This document shows positions 1-8,417 of a stretch of DNA of 64,000 nucleotides, in pieces. Origin of the DNA: Terrisporobacter petrolearius (lineage in GTDB: Bacteria; Bacillota; Clostridia; Peptostreptococcales; Peptostreptococcaceae); NCBI RefSeq assembly GCF_020748185.1, contig NZ_JAHZMO010000012.1, positions 34,520-98,519 on the forward strand. Direction: 5' to 3'. The notes beneath the pieces are model-generated. The model was not told where the DNA came from and made no database searches. It was given only the letters and a program-made list of their open reading frames with translations. Position numbers and translations under genes: made by a program. Numbering within the stretch: the stretch's first letter is position 1; each line of letters opens with the position of its first letter.

Positions 1-1
1 T

Positions 2-79
2 ATATTAAGTGTAACTTTAGTTATAAGTTATCGTTCATTATTATCATTTGCTGAAGCTGTAAAGGGATTGTTTATGTAA
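2..79 (+). CDS. C-terminal end of an unidentified protein, partial
   Basis: An open frame enters from the left edge and stops at TAA 77-79, leaving 25 residues. The visible part is hydrophobic at first and ends in AEAVKGLFM, which would fit the last membrane segment and cytoplasmic tail of a membrane protein. A strong hairpin terminator follows 16 bases later, supporting this as the real end of a plus-strand gene. Too little is present to name the protein. Confidence 0.5.
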   Translation: MLSVTLVISYRSLLSFAEAVKGLFM

Positions 80-94
80 ATTTAATATAATTAT

Positions 95-139
95 ATAAAG
101 GATAAGGTTTTATAATAAAACCTTATCCTTTATATTTTA
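95..139 (+). terminator. Rho-independent terminator
   Basis: A perfect 18-bp inverted repeat (95-112 with 116-133), loop of 3, is followed by a T-rich stretch. It ends the partial gene at the left edge and separates it from metA. Confidence 0.8.
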
Positions 140-173
140 CTATGACTTTTTTAACTAAACAAATATATAGTTG

Positions 174-182
174 TGCTATAAT
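174..182 (+). promoter_or_regulatory. Extended -10 promoter of metA
   Basis: TGC-TATAAT at 174-182 is a perfect extended -10 element 32 bases before the metA start codon. No good -35 hexamer stands 17 bases upstream, as is usual for extended -10 promoters. Confidence 0.45.
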
Positions 183-214
183 TTATTCTAAATATAGAAA
201 AAGGGGGAAAATAA

Positions 215-1132
215 ATGCCTATAAAAATACCATCACAGTTACCTGCATACAATGTACTATCAAGTGAAAATATCTTTGTAATGAATATAGAAAGAGCAAA
301 TCATCAAGATATTAGATCGCTTAAGATAGGGATATTAAATTTAATGCCTATAAAAATACAAGCTGAAAATCAACTGCTTAGATATCTTTCAAATACACCA
401 CTTCAGGTTGAAATTACATTACTTCAAACTAAATCATATAGGGGAAACCATACACCGCTTGAACATTTGGAAAAATTCTATAGATATGTGGATGACGTTA
501 AAGATGAAAAGTTTGATGGACTTATTATTACTGGGGCACCAGTAGAACAAATGGAATTTGAGGATGTGGCTTATTGGGATGAATTGAAAAATATAATGGA
601 TTGGACTAAAAATCATGTTTATTCAACAGTTCATATATGTTGGGGAGCACAAGCAGCTCTTTATCATCATTACAATGTGCCTAAATATCAATTAGATAAA
701 AAATTATTTGGCGTATTTAAACATAGGAATAATTTTGAACATGACAATTTAACGAGAGGTCTGAATGACTTGTTCTATGCTCCTCATTCTAGGCATACAG
801 AAGTAAGAAAAGAAGATATAGAGAAAGTTGATGACTTAGAAATTTTATCACAATCAGATGAAGCAGGGATATTTATTGTAGCTAATAAAAGTAGAAGACA
901 AATATTTATAACTGGTCACTTAGAATATGATAGAGATACTTTAAAAGGAGAATACTTAAGAGATTTAAGTAAGGGATTATCTATAGAAATACCTAAACAT
1001 TATTTTGAAAATGATGATGACAAAACTACTCCTTTCGTTACTTGGAGAGAAAGTGCCAATATAGTTTTTGGAAATTGGTTAAACTACTGTGTATACCAAA
1101 ATACACCTTATAATATAGAAGAAATAAATTGA
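215..1132 (+). CDS. metA: Homoserine O-acetyltransferase (MetA family)
   Basis: First committed step of methionine synthesis, acylating homoserine in the cytoplasm. The 305 residues match the usual MetA length. The catalytic cysteine is Cys142 in HICWGAQA, and the His235/Glu237 pair lies in TGHLEYDRD, at the positions known for the Escherichia coli enzyme. Residue 111 is Glu (APVEQ); in this family Glu111 goes with acetyl-CoA and Gly111 with succinyl-CoA, so I infer that the product is O-acetylhomoserine despite the common name succinyltransferase. This agrees with the acetylhomoserine sulfhydrylase at 11.2 kb. The start ATG has AGGGGG upstream. The gene stands alone, with its own promoter. 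Confidence 0.93.
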   Translation: MPIKIPSQLPAYNVLSSENIFVMNIERANHQDIRSLKIGILNLMPIKIQAENQLLRYLSNTPLQVEITLLQTKSYRGNHTPLEHLEKFYRYVDDVKDEKFDGLIITGAPVEQMEFEDVAYWDELKNIMDWTKNHVYSTVHICWGAQAALYHHYNVPKYQLDKKLFGVFKHRNNFEHDNLTRGLNDLFYAPHSRHTEVRKEDIEKVDDLEILSQSDEAGIFIVANKSRRQIFITGHLEYDRDTLKGEYLRDLSKGLSIEIPKHYFENDDDKTTPFVTWRESANIVFGNWLNYCVYQNTPYNIEEIN

Positions 1133-1237
1133 TTGATATAATCAGGGATATATTTATTTAGCAAATAGAATTATTAATAAATTTTCCTGGGAAATAATTG
1201 ATATAAATTCAATATGAAAATATAGAGAGGAATAAGG

Positions 1238-1678
1238 TTATTCCTCTCCTAATAATGTTAAATTATAAGAAAATAAGAGGTCATTAATACGAAGGATATT
1301 TAAGTTTTTATTTAGACCGAAGATTATAATACTATCTTTTGTAATTTTGGGATAAAGTTCACCGCAATTACCTATTTTTAAAGCCTTATTAGTTTCATCT
1401 AAAGTGAAATTACTACCTATACATAGTTGTAATATTTTGTCTCTGCTAGGTTTTTTATCTCCTCTTAAAATTTCATATGCATAAGTTCTATCTAAGTCTG
1501 CATTTTTAATAACGGCGCTTTTACTCATGCCTTTTTCTTTGAATATTTTTTCGAAATATTCACAAAGTTTTATATTTCTTGAGTTATCTAAAGTGTTTGA
1601 TATAAAATCATCTAAATTAGATTCATCATCTATATTATTTAATAAACTCATAAGCTTTATTGTTTCTAGATTTTTCAT
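1238..1678 (-). CDS. Helix-turn-helix (XRE-like) regulator
   Basis: A 146-residue protein. Its middle part (roughly 40-95) looks like an XRE/lambda-repressor fold: EKGMSKSAVIKNADLDRTY followed by EILRGDKKPSRDKILQLC, the usual helix 2/helix 3 and RGxxxPSRDxxL pattern. The C-terminal third (INDLLFSYNLTLLG) has no domain I recognise. The start used is the ATG at 1678, 6 bases after GAGGTG; a GTG three codons upstream lies inside that ribosome binding site. It is divergent from the kinase gene 69 bases away, with facing promoters in between. I infer that it regulates the kinase locus or is that kinase's partner; neither can be shown from sequence. Confidence 0.7.
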   Translation of the reverse strand: MKNLETIKLMSLLNNIDDESNLDDFISNTLDNSRNIKLCEYFEKIFKEKGMSKSAVIKNADLDRTYAYEILRGDKKPSRDKILQLCIGSNFTLDETNKALKIGNCGELYPKITKDSIIIFGLNKNLNILRINDLLFSYNLTLLGEE

Positions 1679-1701
1679 ATATTTCACCTCTTTATGTAAT
1701 A

Positions 1702-1710
1702 TGATATAAT
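1702..1710 (+). promoter_or_regulatory. Extended -10 promoter of the kinase gene
   Basis: TGA-TATAAT at 1702-1710 lies 37 bases before the kinase start and inside the 69-base gap to the divergent regulator, so a protein bound here could affect both directions. Confidence 0.4.
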
Positions 1711-1747
1711 TTTAGCGTTAGAAAATCAATAATATGAGGTGCTAAAT

Positions 1748-2854
1748 TTGAATATAAATATGGAATTTAAATTATCATTGTATGAGGAACTGAAATCTAT
1801 TCATAAAAGTAGAAAAGTTGAAATTTTTATAGTTCAAAATATACAAGATGAAAAAATATATATAAAGAAAGTAATAAAAGAGTATACAAAGGAAATATAT
1901 GAAGTTATAAAAAATATAAATTGTAAAAATATACCTAAAATATATGAAATATTAGAAAAAGAGGATCAACTTATAATAATTGAAGAGTTTATAAATGGAA
2001 ATACTTTGCAGGAGATTCTAGAAAAAGAAAATAAGCTAAGAGAGAAAGAAGTAATTGAATATATGATTTCTTTGTGTGATGCTTTATATGAAATTCATAG
2101 TTTAAATCCTCCTATAATTCATAGAGATATCAAACCAGCTAATATAATTATAAGTAATGATAATATATTAAAATTAATTGATTTTGATATTTCAAGAATT
2201 TATAAAGAAGGTGAAAGTTTAGATACAACACTTCTTGGAACAAAAGGATATGCCTCTCCAGAACAGTTTGGATTTGATCAAACAGACTGTAGAAGTGATA
2301 TATATGCAATGGGTATTATGATGAATGTATTAACTACGGGAAAACATATAAAAGAAGAATTTAATAATACTTTGCTAAAAGACATAATAAAAAAATGTAC
2401 TAATATATCTGCAGAAAAAAGATATGCTAATGTCCTTGATTTAAAAGAAGAATTAAAAAGTAAACTTTATGATAAAAAATATACTAACATGGATAAAAAA
2501 GCAGATAGTAAATATCATATTAAAGAAGATATAAAAACAGAACATTATTATTCAAAAGCCTTGCCAGGTTTTAGAACTAAAAATCCAATATATATGATTG
2601 GTGCTAGTCTTTGGTACTTGTTTTTAACAATGGGTCTATTTATTGCAAAAAGTTTTAATGAATTTTTAGAGAATATTATACTTGTTATAGTGATGTTATC
2701 AACTTATTTCATATTTACAAATTATTTAGGAATAAAAAACAAGTTACCATTGATAAAAAGCAAAAAAGTAGCAATCAGGTTGGTAGGATATTTTATTTAT
2801 GTTACATGTATCTTTTTAATTGGCGGTGTATTATTAAGTTTAACTATGAATTAA
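1748..2854 (+). CDS. Membrane-anchored Ser/Thr protein kinase
   Basis: A Hanks-type kinase domain fills about residues 5-235. Visible motifs are a lysine-rich strand KIYIKKVIKEY (VAIK-like), the catalytic loop HRDIKPANI, a metal-binding DFD in LIDFDISR where most kinases have DFG, an activation segment ending ASPEQFG, and SDIYAMGIMM. The N-terminal glycine-rich loop is not recognisable. After a lysine-rich linker come three hydrophobic segments (about residues 278-300, 308-326 and 340-365), so the kinase domain faces the cytoplasm without a large extracellular sensor such as PASTA repeats. The start is TTG at 1748, 6 bases after GAGGTG; the upstream GTG at 1739 overlaps that site. An FxLYD gene follows, possibly cotranscribed. 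Confidence 0.8.
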   Translation: MNINMEFKLSLYEELKSIHKSRKVEIFIVQNIQDEKIYIKKVIKEYTKEIYEVIKNINCKNIPKIYEILEKEDQLIIIEEFINGNTLQEILEKENKLREKEVIEYMISLCDALYEIHSLNPPIIHRDIKPANIIISNDNILKLIDFDISRIYKEGESLDTTLLGTKGYASPEQFGFDQTDCRSDIYAMGIMMNVLTTGKHIKEEFNNTLLKDIIKKCTNISAEKRYANVLDLKEELKSKLYDKKYTNMDKKADSKYHIKEDIKTEHYYSKALPGFRTKNPIYMIGASLWYLFLTMGLFIAKSFNEFLENIILVIVMLSTYFIFTNYLGIKNKLPLIKSKKVAIRLVGYFIYVTCIFLIGGVLLSLTMN

Positions 2855-2947
2855 AAATTCAATTTTGTATGCTGACAGCGTACCAACACCCATGAGTAAA
2901 TTTATATAATTAATTTATAATTAGACAATTACTTATGGAGGTAAAAT

Positions 2948-3358
2948 ATGAAGAAGATATTATTAGGTATTATTATTGGATTTGTAGTTATTGTTGGAGG
3001 TTGTGTAGCATTAGTTGGAGCAGGAATGTCTAGTGTAGATAATGCAGTAAAAGAAGTGGAAAAAGAAACAGTTAAAAATGATAATAAGCTACAAGAAATG
3101 GCTAAAGATATAAAATGGAAAGTAAAAAGAGGTGATTATAGTACTGAGATAGTTGGTATCTTTGAAAATACCAGCAAAAAAGTCATAGACTATGTTGAAT
3201 TTGAATATAAATTAATGAACTCTGACGGAACAGTTATAGAAAAATCATTTACTAATGAAACAGAAATTGAGCCTGGAGAAAAGAGAAAAATTGAAATATT
3301 CTGCTCAGAAAATGATTTTGATAAATATGATATTAAAGTAAAATCCAGTGCTTTTTAA
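2948..3358 (+). CDS. FxLYD-domain membrane-anchored protein
   Basis: A 136-residue protein with an N-terminal hydrophobic segment (residues 4-27) and an outer beta-rich domain. VGIFENTSKKVIDYVEF and the following strands match the FxLYD pattern, a small extracytoplasmic domain common in Firmicutes. VGGC at the end of the hydrophobic stretch might be a lipobox but is a weak match, so it may be a lipoprotein or a plain membrane anchor. GGAGG precedes the ATG. It lies 93 bases after the kinase gene and ends at a terminator, so it may be the last gene of that small locus. Its function is unknown. Confidence 0.6.
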   Translation: MKKILLGIIIGFVVIVGGCVALVGAGMSSVDNAVKEVEKETVKNDNKLQEMAKDIKWKVKRGDYSTEIVGIFENTSKKVIDYVEFEYKLMNSDGTVIEKSFTNETEIEPGEKRKIEIFCSENDFDKYDIKVKSSAF

Positions 3359-3402
3359 ATAATTAAAAAAGTTTAAATAGGGGTATTTAAATTATATATA
3401 TT

Positions 3403-3437
3403 AAGTGTGCATTTTGGGGGAAATGCATACTTTTTTT
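3403..3437 (+). terminator. Rho-independent terminator
   Basis: An inverted repeat of about 11 bp with one G-T pair surrounds a G-rich loop and is followed by seven T. It closes the kinase/FxLYD locus. Confidence 0.75.
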
Positions 3438-3471
3438 GTTATGAAATTTGTGAAATTTCTCATAAATATAA

Positions 3472-3515
3472 AAGGTGTAATGTGAGATAATCTGTTTTTA
3501 TTCACACTACACCTT
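3472..3515 (-). terminator. Probable terminator of the PPOX gene
   Basis: A 14-bp inverted repeat with one mismatch (3472-3485 with 3502-3515) lies 12 bases past the end of the minus-strand gene. The trailing T-run on the minus strand is weak, so termination may be partial. Confidence 0.5.
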
Positions 3516-3526
3516 GTTAATTTATT

Positions 3527-4006
3527 TTATCTAGTGCAAATTTTTGCAGAAATATTTGTGCATGTAATTTTTAGCAAAAAAATTTTATTTAAAGCTTCAT
3601 TTTTAAACTCACTGGTACTATTTTTAGAAGTATAATTTCCTGTTATTTTATTTAGACCATGGATTTTATCATAAATATTATGGACAAATCCAACCCTACC
3701 TGCAGACATTATACTATAGTATTCAAAATCATGGTCGCAAGAAGTATCATTTTCGATAATATGTTTTTTATTGTCAATTTCTATGAATACATTTGGGTTT
3801 TCCTCTAAAATATCAAGTTTTTTACCTATGGTAGAACAGTTACAGTAGAGAATAAGCTCCCCTTTGTCACTAAATTCATAACCATAATTTAAAGGAACTA
3901 AATAAGGTACATTATTTTTACACATGGCGACTCTAACCACTTGACATTTAGAAACAATCTCTTTGATTGTATTAATATCCTTAATAGTTCTATCTTTTCT
4001 TCTCAA
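3527..4006 (-). CDS. Pyridoxamine-5'-phosphate-oxidase-like flavin protein (NimA-like)
   Basis: A 159-residue split-barrel protein. RRKDR at the start, VPYLVPLNYGYEF, LYCNCSTIGKKLDIL and the central EIDN strand are the signature of the FMN-binding NimA/5-nitroimidazole-reductase-like group. The substrate cannot be read from sequence. I prefer a TTG start at 4006, because family members begin M-R-R-K-D-R and GGGGATGGGG lies just upstream. The ATG at 4015 is also open, but its Shine-Dalgarno bases would touch the codon. Single gene with its own terminator. Confidence 0.7.
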   Translation of the reverse strand: MRRKDRTIKDINTIKEIVSKCQVVRVAMCKNNVPYLVPLNYGYEFSDKGELILYCNCSTIGKKLDILEENPNVFIEIDNKKHIIENDTSCDHDFEYYSIMSAGRVGFVHNIYDKIHGLNKITGNYTSKNSTSEFKNEALNKIFLLKITCTNISAKICTR

Positions 4007-4118
4007 AATCCCCATCCCCTTAGTATATAATATATAATTGTAATAATTATAGCACTATTATATGTAAAAAAATGTATTTGAAAAATATACAGAATATTAA
4101 AATTTTTATTTATATAAA

Positions 4119-4160
4119 GAAAACAAAAAGCCAATAAAGACATTTGTCTATAATTGGCTT
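4119..4160 (-). terminator. Rho-independent terminator of ychF
   Basis: Read on the minus strand, AAGCCAAT and ATTGGCTT enclose a further short hairpin and are followed by TTTTGTTTT. It lies 18 bases beyond the ychF stop. Confidence 0.75.
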
Positions 4161-4177
4161 AATTATTTATATTTGTT

Positions 4178-5275
4178 TTATACGTTGAATCTCCAGTTAA
4201 CTACGTCGCCATCTTGCATTACGTATTCTTTACCTTCAAGTCTAACTTTACCTTTTTCTCTTGCATTAGCTATAGAACCACATTCAACTAAATCTTTATA
4301 GTTTACTATTTCACCTCTAATGAATCCTTTTTCCATATCAGAGTGTATTTTACCAGCAGCTTGTGGAGCTTTAGTTCCTATTGTTATAGTCCAAGCCCTG
4401 ACTTCTTGAACACCAGCAGTTAAGTAAGACATAAGCCCAAGTAAAGAGTAAGAAGATTTTATTAATTTATCAAGACCTGATTGCTCAAGACCTAAAGATT
4501 CTAAGAATTCTTGTTTTTCTTCTTCAGATTCTAATTCTGCTATTTCTGCTTCTATTTGAGCGCAAACAACAACAACTTCAGCGCTTTCATCAGCAGCAAA
4601 TTCTCTAACTTTGTGAACATATTCATTATTTTCGCCTTCATCAGCTAAATCATCTTCACAAACATTTGTAGCATATATTACTGGTTTAGAAGTTAATAAA
4701 TTTAAAGTTTCAACAAATTCTCTTTGATCATCGTTTAAATCCATAGTTCTAACTGATTTATTTTCTTCTAGAACAGCTAGTATCTCTTTTAAGAATTGTA
4801 CTTCAGCAGCGATAGATTTATCAGCTTTAGCAGCTTTGCCACTTTTTAATATTCTTCTTTCTAATATTTCTATATCAGAGAATATTAATTCTAAGTTTAT
4901 AGTTTCTATATCTCTAAGTGGATCAACACTTCCATCAACGTGAACGACGTTTGGATCATCAAAACATCTAACAACGTGAACTATAGCATCAACTTCTCTT
5001 ATGTGAGATAAGAATTTATTTCCTAAACCTTCACCTTTTGAAGCGCCTCTAACTAAACCTGCTATATCACAGAATTCTATAGCTGTTGGAACAACTTTTT
5101 TACAATCATACATTTCTCTAAGTACTTCTAATCTTTCATCTGGAACAGAAACAACACCAACGTTTGGTTCTATTGTACAGAAAGGGTAGTTTGCAGATTC
5201 AGCTCCTGCTTGAGTTATAGCATTAAATAGTGTACTTTTACCAACGTTTGGTAATCCTACTATACCTAATTTCAT
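4178..5275 (-). CDS. ychF: Redox-responsive ATPase/GTPase YchF (Obg family)
   Basis: A ribosome-associated P-loop NTPase of 365 residues, the standard family length. The G1 loop is GLPNVGKST (7-15). The G4 position reads NVCE in YATNVCEDD where GTPases have NKxD; the NxxE form goes with ATP preference in YchF/OLA1. A coiled-coil insert (about 130-170) and a C-terminal TGS domain (from about 280, ending MQDGDVVNWRFNV) complete the family layout. AGGAAG precedes the ATG. Single gene, divergent from the yfmF operon across 359 bases. Confidence 0.95.
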   Translation of the reverse strand: MKLGIVGLPNVGKSTLFNAITQAGAESANYPFCTIEPNVGVVSVPDERLEVLREMYDCKKVVPTAIEFCDIAGLVRGASKGEGLGNKFLSHIREVDAIVHVVRCFDDPNVVHVDGSVDPLRDIETINLELIFSDIEILERRILKSGKAAKADKSIAAEVQFLKEILAVLEENKSVRTMDLNDDQREFVETLNLLTSKPVIYATNVCEDDLADEGENNEYVHKVREFAADESAEVVVVCAQIEAEIAELESEEEKQEFLESLGLEQSGLDKLIKSSYSLLGLMSYLTAGVQEVRAWTITIGTKAPQAAGKIHSDMEKGFIRGEIVNYKDLVECGSIANAREKGKVRLEGKEYVMQDGDVVNWRFNV

Positions 5276-5634
5276 ATTAATAATCTTCCTTTCTTATATG
5301 AATTTACATATTTGTCAATTTTATTTATACATAAATTATAAACACTTCTTAGTATTTTCTAGACATACATATTGATTATACATCATAATCTTAATATGTG
5401 TAAACACGTTTGAAATAAGTTATTATTTGTAAAATACATTATTTTTGTAAGAATTTATATTATTAATAGGATTTTAACTTGAAATTTGGCATATCCTAAT
5501 AAAAATGTGCAAACGAAATAAAAATAAGTATTTTAGAAAATAATAAAAGATATATAATTAAGTAGAAGGAAAAATTTTGAATATATAAATCATTTATTGT
5601 ATATACAAGTTAATACTCATAAGAGGAGGTAAAA
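5276..5634. other. Divergent intergenic region, ychF / yfmF
   Basis: 359 AT-rich bases without a credible gene. It must hold both outward promoters. I see a possible TATAAT at 5553-5558 for the yfmF side and a TTGACA read on the minus strand at 5318-5313 for ychF. Neither has a well-spaced partner, so I do not call them as promoters. Confidence 0.4.
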
Positions 5635-6909
5635 ATGAAAAATAATAAAACAATAAATCTAGGTAAAGGAATTAATTTAACTTTAATACCAGAAGAAAAA
5701 TTCAAAACTAATTTAGTAAGTATTTATATCCAAAGATTATTAAATAGAGATGAAGTAACTATGAATGCACTACTTCCTTCTATAATAAAAAGTGGGAGTG
5801 AAAAATATCCAAGCGCTAGAGAAATGTCCAAGCATCAGGATGATTTATATGGAGTTTCTATAGGCGCTGATAGTAGTAAAAGAGGAGAAACTCAAGTAAT
5901 TACTTTTAAAATTATTAGTACAGATGAAAAATACTTAGACGAAAAAATATTTAAACCTGTTGTGGAATTTTTAGACGAAGTAGTAAATCATCCATTAGTT
6001 ATAGATGGGGGATTTAAAGAAGAATATGTAAAAATAGAAAAAGAAAACCTTAAAAATAGAATAGAGTCAGTTATAAATGATAAAGGTAGATATGCTATTG
6101 AGCGTGCACGTGAAGAAATGTTTAAAGATGAAAAATATGGAATTAGTGATTTGGGTTACTTAGAAGACATAGATAAAATAACTTCAAAAGGGCTTTATGA
6201 ACATTATATGGAAATTATGAGGACTTCACCAATTGATATAGTAGTAGAAGGAAATTTTGATGAAGAAGAAATAGTAAAGATTATATCTAGCGGATTTAAC
6301 TTCCATAGAGAGAACATAGTAGAAATACCTAGAGCAGATTTCAAAAAAAATGTGGATGAAGTTAAGATAATAAAAGAAAAGATGGATATAACACAAGGAA
6401 AGCTTGTTATGGGATTTAGATGCAATATTGACTATAAAGACGAATATAAATACTATTCTTTATTTGTAGGTTCTAATGTTCTTGGTGGAGGACCTCATTC
6501 AAAGTTATTCGTAAATGTTAGAGAAAAAGAAAGTTTATGCTATTATATATACTCTTCACTAGAAAAATATAAAACATCCATGTTTATAGCTTCTGGAATA
6601 GAAGATGTAAATTACGATAAAACAATTAAGCTAATAAAAGAACAATTAGGATGCTTAAAAGAAGGCCAAATTTCTAAGGAAGAATTATTAAATAGTAAAA
6701 GTGCTTTAGTAAGTTCATTAAAAACAATAAAAGACTCTATAGGAGGAGCATCAGATTTTTACTTCTCTCAAACAATGGGCCAAACAAACTCAACTGTGGA
6801 AAAAATTATAGAAATTATAGAAAAGGTTACAGTGAAAGATATAGTTGATGCATTTAAAAATATTCAGTTAGATACTATATACTTCTTAAGTAATAACATG
6901 GAGGCATAA
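5635..6909 (+). CDS. M16-family peptidase-like protein YfmF, inactive partner
   Basis: A 424-residue member of the M16 (pitrilysin/insulinase) fold made of two repeated half-domains. The zinc motif HxxEH is absent from the N-terminal half, so this is the non-catalytic subunit of a two-gene M16B pair, as in Bacillus YmfF/YmfH. The C-terminal half carries the family's VLGGGPHSKLFVNVREKE and CYYIYSS segments. It lies two bases before the active partner gene, which strongly suggests a heterodimer. The annotation 'EF-P 5-aminopentanol modification-associated' comes from Bacillus work; no EF-P gene is present here. GAGGAGGT precedes the ATG. Confidence 0.8.
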   Translation: MKNNKTINLGKGINLTLIPEEKFKTNLVSIYIQRLLNRDEVTMNALLPSIIKSGSEKYPSAREMSKHQDDLYGVSIGADSSKRGETQVITFKIISTDEKYLDEKIFKPVVEFLDEVVNHPLVIDGGFKEEYVKIEKENLKNRIESVINDKGRYAIERAREEMFKDEKYGISDLGYLEDIDKITSKGLYEHYMEIMRTSPIDIVVEGNFDEEEIVKIISSGFNFHRENIVEIPRADFKKNVDEVKIIKEKMDITQGKLVMGFRCNIDYKDEYKYYSLFVGSNVLGGGPHSKLFVNVREKESLCYYIYSSLEKYKTSMFIASGIEDVNYDKTIKLIKEQLGCLKEGQISKEELLNSKSALVSSLKTIKDSIGGASDFYFSQTMGQTNSTVEKIIEIIEKVTVKDIVDAFKNIQLDTIYFLSNNMEA

Positions 6910-6911
6910 AA

Positions 6912-8198
6912 ATGGAAAAAATAGTTAATGAATTATTAAAAGAAGAATTATGTTATGAAAAATTAGAAAATGGTTTAGATGTTTATTTTATGCCTAAAAA
7001 AGGGTTTACTAAAAAATATGCTGTTCTTGCAACTAATTATGGTTCAAATGATTTAGAATTTATTCCTATAAATGAAAAAAATAAAATGATTGTAAATGCT
7101 GGAATTGCCCATTTCTTAGAGCATAAAATGTTTGAGCAACCAGATGGAGGAAATGCATTTGATAAGTTTTCAAAATATGGAGCAAATGCCAACGCGTTTA
7201 CTAATTTTACTATGACAGCTTATTTATTCTCAGCTACAGAATATTTTTATGAATGTTTAGAGCACTTAATAGATTATGTCCAAACACCTTATTTTACAGA
7301 TGAAAATGTGGAAAAAGAAAAGGGAATAATTGAACAAGAAATAAAAATGTACAATGATGATCCAGAGTGGAACGTATTTTTTAATGCATTAAAAGCTATG
7401 TATGTAGATCATCCAACTAGAATAGATATTGCAGGTACTGTGGACAGTATATATAAGATAACTAAAGAAGAATTATATAAATGCTATAATACATTCTACA
7501 ATCCAGGAAATATGATTTTATTTGTTGTAGGCGATTTGGATAAAGAAGAAGTATTTGAACATGTAAAAAAAGCTAATCATAAAGATATACAAAAACTTCA
7601 AGAAGAGATTGTGAGATTTTATCCACAAGAACCTAAGGAAGTTAAGAAAAAAGAGATTGTTGCCAAATTTCCTATATCTATGCCAATGTTTTCAATTTGC
7701 TTTAAAGATGACAAAGTAGGAATGAAAGGTGAAGAATTACTAAGATATGAGGTAATGACAGATATCATTACAGATATGTTATTCAAAAAAGGTAGTATTA
7801 TATATGAAGATTTATACATGCAAGGCCTTATAACGCCAAACTTTGGTGCGGGGTTCTCTTCACAAGTAGATTATGCATATACATCTATAGGAGGAGAATC
7901 AAAAGATCCTCATAAAGTAAAAGAAGTTATAATGTCTTATATTGAAAAATTTAAATTAGAAGGTTTAGACAAAGAAGGCTTTGAAAGAACAAAGAAAAAA
8001 AATATAGGTAACTTTATTAAATATTTTGACTCAGTTACTTTTATTGCTAATAATTTTATAACTTACAAATTTAAAGGTATAAACTTACTTGATTATGTTG
8101 AAGTAATGAAGGAAGTCACATTTGAAGAGGTAAGTGAAAGACTAAATAATCATTTTAAAGAAGAAAATTGTGTTATATCTATTGCAGAGCCTAGATAA
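6912..8198 (+). CDS. M16-family zinc peptidase YfmH, active partner
   Basis: A 428-residue M16B metallopeptidase. The inverted zinc motif is complete: His67-Phe-Leu-Glu70-His71 in AHFLEHKMFE, with the downstream acidic stretch GIIEQEIKMYNDDPEW supplying the third ligand (Glu141 or Glu143). The second half has the inactive repeat. Translation is probably coupled to yfmF, since the GGAGG site lies inside the yfmF 3' end and only two bases separate the genes. No signal peptide, so it should act in the cytoplasm. The natural substrate is unknown. Confidence 0.85.
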   Translation: MEKIVNELLKEELCYEKLENGLDVYFMPKKGFTKKYAVLATNYGSNDLEFIPINEKNKMIVNAGIAHFLEHKMFEQPDGGNAFDKFSKYGANANAFTNFTMTAYLFSATEYFYECLEHLIDYVQTPYFTDENVEKEKGIIEQEIKMYNDDPEWNVFFNALKAMYVDHPTRIDIAGTVDSIYKITKEELYKCYNTFYNPGNMILFVVGDLDKEEVFEHVKKANHKDIQKLQEEIVRFYPQEPKEVKKKEIVAKFPISMPMFSICFKDDKVGMKGEELLRYEVMTDIITDMLFKKGSIIYEDLYMQGLITPNFGAGFSSQVDYAYTSIGGESKDPHKVKEVIMSYIEKFKLEGLDKEGFERTKKKNIGNFIKYFDSVTFIANNFITYKFKGINLLDYVEVMKEVTFEEVSERLNNHFKEENCVISIAEPR

Positions 8199-8228
8199 TG
8201 CTTATATAAAAATAAAAATGCAATAAAA

Positions 8229-8299
8229 TAAAGGATAGTTAGTTGATTTTGATTAAAGAAATAATTTTAGTTAAAATTAAGGATAATTATCCTTTTTTC
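8229..8299 (+). terminator. Probable terminator after the yfmF-yfmH operon
   Basis: AAGGATAATTATCCTT at 8279-8294 is a perfect palindrome running into six T. An upstream copy, AAGGATAGTT at 8231-8240, could pair with the same right arm in a longer hairpin. A third AAGGATAATT lies at 8381-8390, just downstream of the next promoter. Confidence 0.55.
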
Positions 8300-8361
8300 A
8301 TTGTAAAATATTTATTAATTAATTATAATTAAGGCATTCTGTTTTTTTATTATTAAGAAAC

Positions 8362-8370
8362 TGATATAAT
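8362..8370 (+). promoter_or_regulatory. Extended -10 promoter of the PHP phosphatase gene
   Basis: TGA-TATAAT lies 47 bases before the start codon of the next gene and just after the preceding terminator. The -35 region is a run of T without a clear hexamer. Confidence 0.4.
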
Positions 8371-8417
8371 AAAAAATGAAAAGGATAATTGTTTAGGGTA
8401 GAAGGAGGCTATGTTTT

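Noticed and set aside
434..616. Opposite-strand open frame inside metA
   Set aside because: A shadow of metA without binding site or recognisable protein pattern. The same holds for the many reverse frames inside ftsZ, spoVD, mraY, murA, sigG and others.
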